DNA of 64,000 nucleotides, taken from contig OZ245920.1 in assembly GCA_965229685.1 (NCBI GenBank), forward strand, positions 4,216,001 through 4,280,000. Direction: 5' to 3'. Origin of the DNA: Pacificispira sp033344895. Lineage in GTDB: Bacteria > Pseudomonadota > Alphaproteobacteria > UBA8366 > Aestuariispiraceae. Positions 61,822 to 64,000 of this stretch are shown piece after piece (position 1 is the stretch's first letter; the number at the start of each line of letters is the position of its first letter). The translations under genes and the position numbers were made by a program. The notes under the pieces were generated by a model, which was not told the origin of the DNA, made no database searches, and saw only the letters and a program-made list of their open reading frames with translations.

Positions 61822-64000
61822 CTATCGGCGCAGCGTGCCGCCGGTGGATTTGGTGACATTGGCGACGATCTTGTCGCCGACCGCCTCGATCTCCTTGTCC
61901 GTCAGCGTCGCGTCGACCGGTTGCAGCGTCACGGACAGGGCGATGGACTTCTTGCCGTCCATTTCCGCCCCTTCATAGACGTCGAAGACGGTGGCATCGG
62001 CCACCAGAGCCTTGTCGGCGCCCAACGCGGCGCGCACCAGCTTCTCCGCCGGGACATCGGCGTCCACCAGGAAGGCGAAGTCGCGGCCGACCGGCTGGAA
62101 GGACGAGGCCTGCAGCAGCGGCCGGGTCTTGCCGGCGCCCTTCTTGGCCTTGGGCTGCGGGATGTTCTCGACGAAGATCTCGAAGGCCGCGACGCGTCCG
62201 CGCAGGTCGTAGCGCTTGGCAACCGCCGGGTGGATTTCACCGAAACGGGCCAGAACGTTCGGGCCCAGGCGGAAACAGCCGGTCCGGCCGGGGTGATACC
62301 AGTCCGGCACATCGCTGTTGTCCGACTGCAGCTTGTCGACCGGCGCGCCGCAGGCCTCCAGCACCGCCAGAACGTCGGCCTTGGCGTCGAACACGTCCGG
62401 TTCGCGCATGGTCTCGTTCCAGTGCCGCGGCACGGCCTTGCCGGAGCGCAGGCCGGTCGCGACCGTGTCCTGATCCTTCGGCCCGCGCCCGCGATATGTC
62501 GGTCCGACCTCGAACAGGGCGACATCGCCGTGGCCGCGCCCGGTATTGCGCTGCGCCGCGGCCAGCAGGTTCGGCAGGATGGTCGGGCGCATCGTGTCCA
62601 GATCGGCGCTGATCGGGTTGGCGATGGCCAGAAGCTTGGCGTCGCCGCCGAAGGCCACGGCGTCCGCCTTGGCCAGGAAGGACCAGGTCACCGCCTCGTA
62701 CATGCCGCGCTGGGCCAGCACCTTCTTGGCGAAGGCGATGCGGCGCTGGGTCAGCGTCAGGATGGGCTGCGGCAATTCCCCGTCCAGCGTCATGGAAACC
62801 GCCGGGATCTGGTCGAAGCCCTTGATCCGCAGCACTTCCTCGATCAGGCACTGCTCGTGCTCGACATCGTTGCGCCAGGACGGCGTATTGACGGTGATCA
62901 TGCCGTAGGGCTGCATGGTGGTGAAGCCCAGCCGCTCTAGAATGTCGACCGCTTCCTCGGTCTTCACGGCCAGTCCGCCGAAGCTCTTGAGACGCTCCGG
63001 GCGCAGCACGACCGTCTTCACATTGTCCGGGATCTTGCCGGCATCGACGACATGAGAGGTCTCGCCGCCGCACCATTCGGCGATCAGCTTCGCGGCGACG
63101 GCGACGCCCCATTCGGCGCCTTTCGGGTCCAGTCCGCGTTCGAAACGGTAGCGCGCGTCGGATTCGATGCCCAGGCGGCGGCCGGTTTCGGCCACGCGCA
63201 CCGCATCGAACAGGGCGCATTCCAGGAAGACCTCGGTGGTCTCGTCGGTGCAGCCGCTCAACTCGCCGCCCATGACGCCGCCGATTCCCTGCGGACCGTT
63301 CTCGTCGGCGATGATCGGCATGCCGGCTTCCAGCGTGTACTCCTTGCCGTCCAGCGCCAGGATCGTCTCCCCGGCCTCGGCGTGACGCATCAGCAGCGTG
63401 TCGCCCTTCACCTTGGCGGCGTCGAAGACATGCAGCGGGCGGCCCAGATCATGGGTGACATAGTTGGTGACGTCGACCAGCGCGGAAATCGGTCGCAGGC
63501 CGATGGCGGTCAGCCGGCGCTGAACCCAGGCCGGCGACGGGCCGTTCTTCACGCCCCGGAAATGCCGCCCGGCGACATAGGAACAATCATCGCCGATCGC
63601 GTCCGACCGCGCCCATTTCAGCGGCGAGTCATAGGTCCCGGCGACCGGCTCCAGATCGATCGGCTTCAGCGTGCCCAGACCCTTGGCCGCCAGATCGCGC
63701 GCGATGCCGCGCACGCCCAGGCAGTCGCCCCGGTCCGGCGTGATGGCGATTTCGATGACCGGATCGTCCAGGCCCATATATTCCGCAAAGGATTTCCCCA
63801 GCGGCGCATCTTCCGGCAGGTCGATGATGCCGTCATGGTCGTCCGACAGGCCCATCTCCCGCTCGGAACACAGCATGCCGTTGGATTCCTCGCCGCGGAT
63901 GACGCCCGGTTTCAGCAGCAAGTCCGTACCCGGCACATAGGCGCCGGCGGGGGCGAAGACGCCCTTCATCCCGGTCCGCGCATTGGGTGCGCCGCAGACG
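61822..64000 (-). CDS. pheT: Phenylalanyl-tRNA synthetase beta subunit, partial
   Basis: The beta chain of the tetrameric synthetase that charges tRNA-Phe. The window contains about 725 residues ending at 61822; the first about 75-80 residues lie beyond the right edge, since VCGAPNARTG continues in frame through 64000. Seen here: the end of the tRNA-binding OB domain (VFAPAGAYVPG), B3/B4 (IEIAITPDRGDCLGVRGIARDLA in parts, DVTNYV), B5, the catalytic-like core and the C-terminal FDX-ACB anticodon-binding domain. Normally preceded by pheS. Confidence 0.95.
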   Translation of the reverse strand, partial: VCGAPNARTGMKGVFAPAGAYVPGTDLLLKPGVIRGEESNGMLCSEREMGLSDDHDGIIDLPEDAPLGKSFAEYMGLDDPVIEIAITPDRGDCLGVRGIARDLAAKGLGTLKPIDLEPVAGTYDSPLKWARSDAIGDDCSYVAGRHFRGVKNGPSPAWVQRRLTAIGLRPISALVDVTNYVTHDLGRPLHVFDAAKVKGDTLLMRHAEAGETILALDGKEYTLEAGMPIIADENGPQGIGGVMGGELSGCTDETTEVFLECALFDAVRVAETGRRLGIESDARYRFERGLDPKGAEWGVAVAAKLIAEWCGGETSHVVDAGKIPDNVKTVVLRPERLKSFGGLAVKTEEAVDILERLGFTTMQPYGMITVNTPSWRNDVEHEQCLIEEVLRIKGFDQIPAVSMTLDGELPQPILTLTQRRIAFAKKVLAQRGMYEAVTWSFLAKADAVAFGGDAKLLAIANPISADLDTMRPTILPNLLAAAQRNTGRGHGDVALFEVGPTYRGRGPKDQDTVATGLRSGKAVPRHWNETMREPDVFDAKADVLAVLEACGAPVDKLQSDNSDVPDWYHPGRTGCFRLGPNVLARFGEIHPAVAKRYDLRGRVAAFEIFVENIPQPKAKKGAGKTRPLLQASSFQPVGRDFAFLVDADVPAEKLVRAALGADKALVADATVFDVYEGAEMDGKKSIALSVTLQPVDATLTDKEIEAVGDKIVANVTKSTGGTLRR

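Overview
The window is GC-rich, gene-dense bacterial chromosome. The organism is most likely an alphaproteobacterium, probably Rhodospirillales-like. Supporting evidence is the order rpmH-rnpA-yidC-engB-argB, an isocitrate lyase divergent from a ScfR-type regulator, an FnrL-type Crp/Fnr regulator with CxxC-x7-C cysteines, and a TRAP transporter operon. Species cannot be fixed by reading alone. No rRNA, tRNA, CRISPR array or intact insertion sequence was seen. The only gene-free stretch over 300 bases is the insert inside comM (about 26982-27382).

Layout. 1-3.8 kb: TRAP transporter (dctPQM) with a PEP-mutase/isocitrate-lyase family enzyme. 3.8-7.7 kb: diguanylate cyclase, tag glycosylase, a TetR-YciI pair with clear operators, and a secreted protein with an unusual HExxxH motif. 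7.7-10.8 kb: aceA and its divergent ScfR-like regulator, with repeated TTTAC/GTAAA boxes between them. 10.8-12.7 kb: a more AT-rich islet with nested palindromes, a GSU2403-type nucleotidyltransferase and a lipoprotein. 12.7-17.3 kb: cobalamin genes (cobB and cobA leftward, cbiD and cobK rightward). 17.3-22.1 kb: ankyrin protein, membrane/[2Fe-2S]/adenylate cyclase fusion, acyl-CoA ligase, stand-alone cyclic-nucleotide-binding protein and TerB-like protein. 22.2-26.2 kb: AlkB-like dioxygenase, caspase-like protein, SigZ-like sigma factor with a cysteine tail next to ArsI, and a GAF protein.

26.3-28.3 kb holds comM, split by about 400 bp that has 18-bp imperfect terminal inverted repeats and a truncated SRA-like (ScoMcrA-type) endonuclease domain. 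28.3-31.2 kb: TetR regulator with three operators, a Tat-type tandem YdhR-domain protein and an MFS permease. 31.2-34.8 kb: a LysR-flanked five-gene operon (GST, SnoaL-like, 4-OT tautomerase, nitronate monooxygenase, Dabb). 34.9-42.7 kb: methyltransferase-like protein, NaChBac-type sodium channel, DNA ligase with its associated exonuclease, ASCH-like protein, enolase-superfamily enzyme, EamA exporter and YgjP-like peptidase. 42.8-47.5 kb: two overlapping Bcr/CflA efflux genes, a DegP-type protease and gpt.

47.5-54.3 kb: a leftward operon of M81 peptidase, P1/NylC-type peptidase and a peptide ABC importer lacking its ATPases, preceded by an FnrL-like regulator with an FNR box in its upstream region. 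54.4-64 kb: GNAT-like protein, orphan histidine kinase, the housekeeping run rpmH-rnpA-yidC-engB-argB, an aspartyl/asparaginyl hydroxylase-like membrane protein, and pheT running off the right edge. The most unusual items are the degraded defence-gene insert in comM, the palindrome-controlled nucleotidyltransferase islet, the redox-type cyclase with a nearby cNMP-binding protein, and two operons whose substrates are unknown.
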